A stretch of DNA of 64,000 nt from BP-464 sp045805505 (GTDB lineage: Bacteria > Actinomycetota > Thermoleophilia > Solirubrobacterales > Solirubrobacteraceae): assembly GCA_045805505.1 (NCBI GenBank), contig JBJMLA010000086.1, forward strand, positions 1 through 64,000, written 5' to 3'. The notes under the pieces were generated by a model, which saw only the letters and a program-made list of their open reading frames with translations, was not told the DNA's origin and did not search any database. Positions 62,402-64,000 of this stretch are shown here, in pieces. Numbering within the stretch: position 1 is the first letter of the stretch; each line of letters opens with the position of its first letter. A program made the translations under genes and the position numbers.

Positions 62402-63955
62402 CTATCGCACCGCGTCGAGCGGCTCGTGCATCGAGGCGGGCTCGGGAACCGTGCGGTACGGGTTCTCGCTGTCGGCGTCGGTCTGCGTCTCGTGGTAGGC
62501 CGACTCGACGTTGACGGCCCAGATGTCGTGGTTGGTCCCCTTGATGAGGTTGTCCACCGCGCGCATCGCCGACAGCATCGAGTGATCGGAGTTGTTGTAG
62601 CGGTGCAGCCCGTTGCGGCCGACCTGGGCGAAGCCCTCCAGCGGGTCGAGCCACTCGCGGATCTTGGCGACCCGCTCGGCGTACTCGGCGTCGTACATCG
62701 GGTAGGCCTTCGGGACGCGCACGACGTAGCCGCGGCGCACCTTGTCGGCGGTGCAGAGGCCGAGGGCCTCGAGCTCGCGGCTGGCCAGCGCGACGAGATC
62801 GTCGTCGGACATGTTCCACAGGTGGTCGCCCTTGAAGCAGAAGTACTCCATGCCGACGCACGCGGTGTCGGGATCGGGGACCATCCACGGCGACCAGGAC
62901 CGGAAGTTCTGGATCCGGCCGACCTCGACGTGCTCCTCGTGGATGTAGATCCAGTTGTCGGGGAACAGGTCCTCGCCGTCGATGATCAGCGAGACCGTGA
63001 GGAAGTCGCGGTAGCGCAGGCCCTTGGCGGCCTCGATGACCTCGGCCGGCGCGGCCGGGTCGGCCATGCCGACGGTGTTGCGCAGCGGCAGCGAGGAGAT
63101 GGTCGCCTTCGGCTCGATGACGTCGTGGGGCGTGTGGATGCGCACCACGCGGCCGTTCTCGATCTCGATCCTGGTGGCGGCCGTCTCCATCCGCACCTCG
63201 CCGCCCATCGCCTCGATGCGCTCGGTCATCTCCTCCCACATCTGGCCGGGGCCGAAGCGGGGGTAGTTGAACGAGTCGATCAGCGACTTGATCTTGTTGC
63301 CGCGGTTGCCGAAGAACGCGGACTTCGCGGCGCTGAAGAACGACAGGCCCTTGATGCGCTGCGCGGCCCACTCGGCGCGGACCTCGGTGCAGGGCACGCC
63401 CCAGACCTTCTCGGTGTAGCCCTTGAAGAAGTGCGAGTACAGGCGCTTGCCGAAGCGGTTGGAGACCCACTGCTCGAGGTTCTCCTCCTTGCCCTTGGGC
63501 GTGATGGCCGCCCACAGGTAGGACAGGCCGCAGCGGATGACCTCGACGGGACCGAGCTTGGTGATGACGTCGGTGCCCTTGAGCGGGTAGTCGAGGTACT
63601 TGCCGCGCCAGAAGATGCGCGACATCCGCGGGCGCTTGAGGAACTCCTCGCCCATGATCTCGTGCCAGAGGTCGTCGACTTCCTGGTTCTTCGTGAAGAA
63701 GCGGTGGCCGCCGAGGTCGAAGCGGTAGCCGTCGGGATCGACGACGGTCTTGGCGATGCCGCCGACCTGGTCGTCGGCCTCGAGCACGATGACCTTCTTG
63801 CCGGCCTTGGCCAGCAGGTAGCCCGCGGTCAGGCCGGCGGGGCCGCCGCCGATGACGACGTAGGGCTTCGTGTCGCCCTCGCGGTCGAAGCGGGGCTCGG
63901 GGGCCCCGTCCCCGTTGGAGGGATCAAGAGCGGGAAATTCTGCGGTTGCGGCCAT
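62402..63955 (-). CDS. UDP-galactopyranose-mutase-like / NAD(P)-FAD-dependent oxidoreductase
   Basis: 517 aa. Residues ~33-60 are the FAD-binding turn GGGPAGLTAGYLLAKAGKKVIVLEA, followed by GGIAKTVVDPDGYRFDLGGHRFFT, the R/H box of UGM/protoporphyrinogen-oxidase-like flavoproteins. The C-terminus has RVPKAYPMYDAEY and GFAQVGRNGLHRYNNSDHSMLSAM. Likely changes a nucleotide sugar or lipid-linked sugar. Start ATG 63955 precedes AATAEFPALDPSNG; a longer reading adds 11 residues. Operon with the flippase-like gene. Confidence 0.86.
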   Translation of the reverse strand: MAATAEFPALDPSNGDGAPEPRFDREGDTKPYVVIGGGPAGLTAGYLLAKAGKKVIVLEADDQVGGIAKTVVDPDGYRFDLGGHRFFTKNQEVDDLWHEIMGEEFLKRPRMSRIFWRGKYLDYPLKGTDVITKLGPVEVIRCGLSYLWAAITPKGKEENLEQWVSNRFGKRLYSHFFKGYTEKVWGVPCTEVRAEWAAQRIKGLSFFSAAKSAFFGNRGNKIKSLIDSFNYPRFGPGQMWEEMTERIEAMGGEVRMETAATRIEIENGRVVRIHTPHDVIEPKATISSLPLRNTVGMADPAAPAEVIEAAKGLRYRDFLTVSLIIDGEDLFPDNWIYIHEEHVEVGRIQNFRSWSPWMVPDPDTACVGMEYFCFKGDHLWNMSDDDLVALASRELEALGLCTADKVRRGYVVRVPKAYPMYDAEYAERVAKIREWLDPLEGFAQVGRNGLHRYNNSDHSMLSAMRAVDNLIKGTNHDIWAVNVESAYHETQTDADSENPYRTVPEPASMHEPLDAVR

Positions 63956-64000
63956 GGCAACAGGATGGCCGTACTTGGCGCGCGGCAATCCACTCCGCTA

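Overview
The window is 64 kb of very GC-rich chromosome from what looks like a Gram-positive-lineage actinobacterium. The best guess is class Thermoleophilia (Solirubrobacterales-like). Support for this: dense genes with many GTG starts and 1-8 nt overlaps; the lysA-hom-thrC order; several very short (apparently leaderless) 5' regions; a PspA/PspAA/PspAB/HtpX envelope-stress set; a ydaO-type c-di-AMP riboswitch in front of an NlpC/P60-type hydrolase; and many secreted proteins with no clear family. The class assignment is an inference from gene content. No insertion sequence, prophage, CRISPR array, plasmid origin or rRNA was seen.

Layout. 1-5.7 kb: a partial FtsX-like permease, a MarR regulator, and the threonine/lysine operon thrC, hom, lysA (all minus), divergent from a small alpha/beta hydrolase. 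5.7-10.4 kb: a Pro/Ala-rich membrane protein, lgt, a coiled-coil M23 peptidase, then htpX-pspAB and a cupin on plus. 10.4-15.2 kb: a secreted acidic-insert protein, a CGNR regulator divergent from a two-gene unit, pspAA-pspA, and a TagI-type glycosylase. 15.2-20.9 kb: the riboswitch-controlled cell-wall hydrolase, a CwbR2 lipoprotein, a metallo-beta-lactamase-fold protein and TetR regulator sharing one promoter/operator, and a GH113-like secreted protein. 20.9-31.7 kb: a TetR regulator with two acyl-CoA dehydrogenases, a large secreted hydrolase, xseAB, an enolase-superfamily enzyme, a thioesterase, and parts of a MacB/Lol-type exporter around a repeat protein.

31.7-46 kb: a secreted CocE-type hydrolase, a thiolase divergent from a 3-hydroxyacyl-CoA dehydrogenase, a hydrolase, a GNAT protein, a CNNM/CBS transporter-like protein, a giant secreted nitrilase-like/Asp-box protein, a pterin dehydratase, a BtuF-like protein, SRPBCC, a glycosyltransferase, a rhomboid protease, and an ECF sigma factor. 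46-54 kb: a PlsC-GpsA fusion, a PD-(D/E)XK nuclease with a perfect LexA-type box abutting tRNA-Thr, an FKBP lipoprotein, a multicopper oxidase / beta-helix / cupredoxin cluster, and a SigH-like sigma factor. 54-64 kb: rlmB and cysS, an SCP2-hydrolase fusion with acyltransferase and SRPBCC, a two-component system, a DUF4333-like lipoprotein, and a flippase-like protein paired with a UGM-like flavoenzyme.

Themes. Much of the window serves the envelope: lipoprotein maturation, PSP stress response, cell-wall hydrolases, phospholipid acyltransferases, extracytoplasmic copper proteins. A second theme is acyl-CoA/lipid catabolism (two ACADs, thiolase, 3HCDH, thioesterase). A palindromic element with the core GGGTC/GACCC recurs four times, three times at the 3' ends of genes. 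The observations most worth following are the LexA-box/PD-(D/E)XK/tRNA-Thr arrangement, the PlsC-GpsA fusion, the PSP set and the copper/beta-helix cluster.
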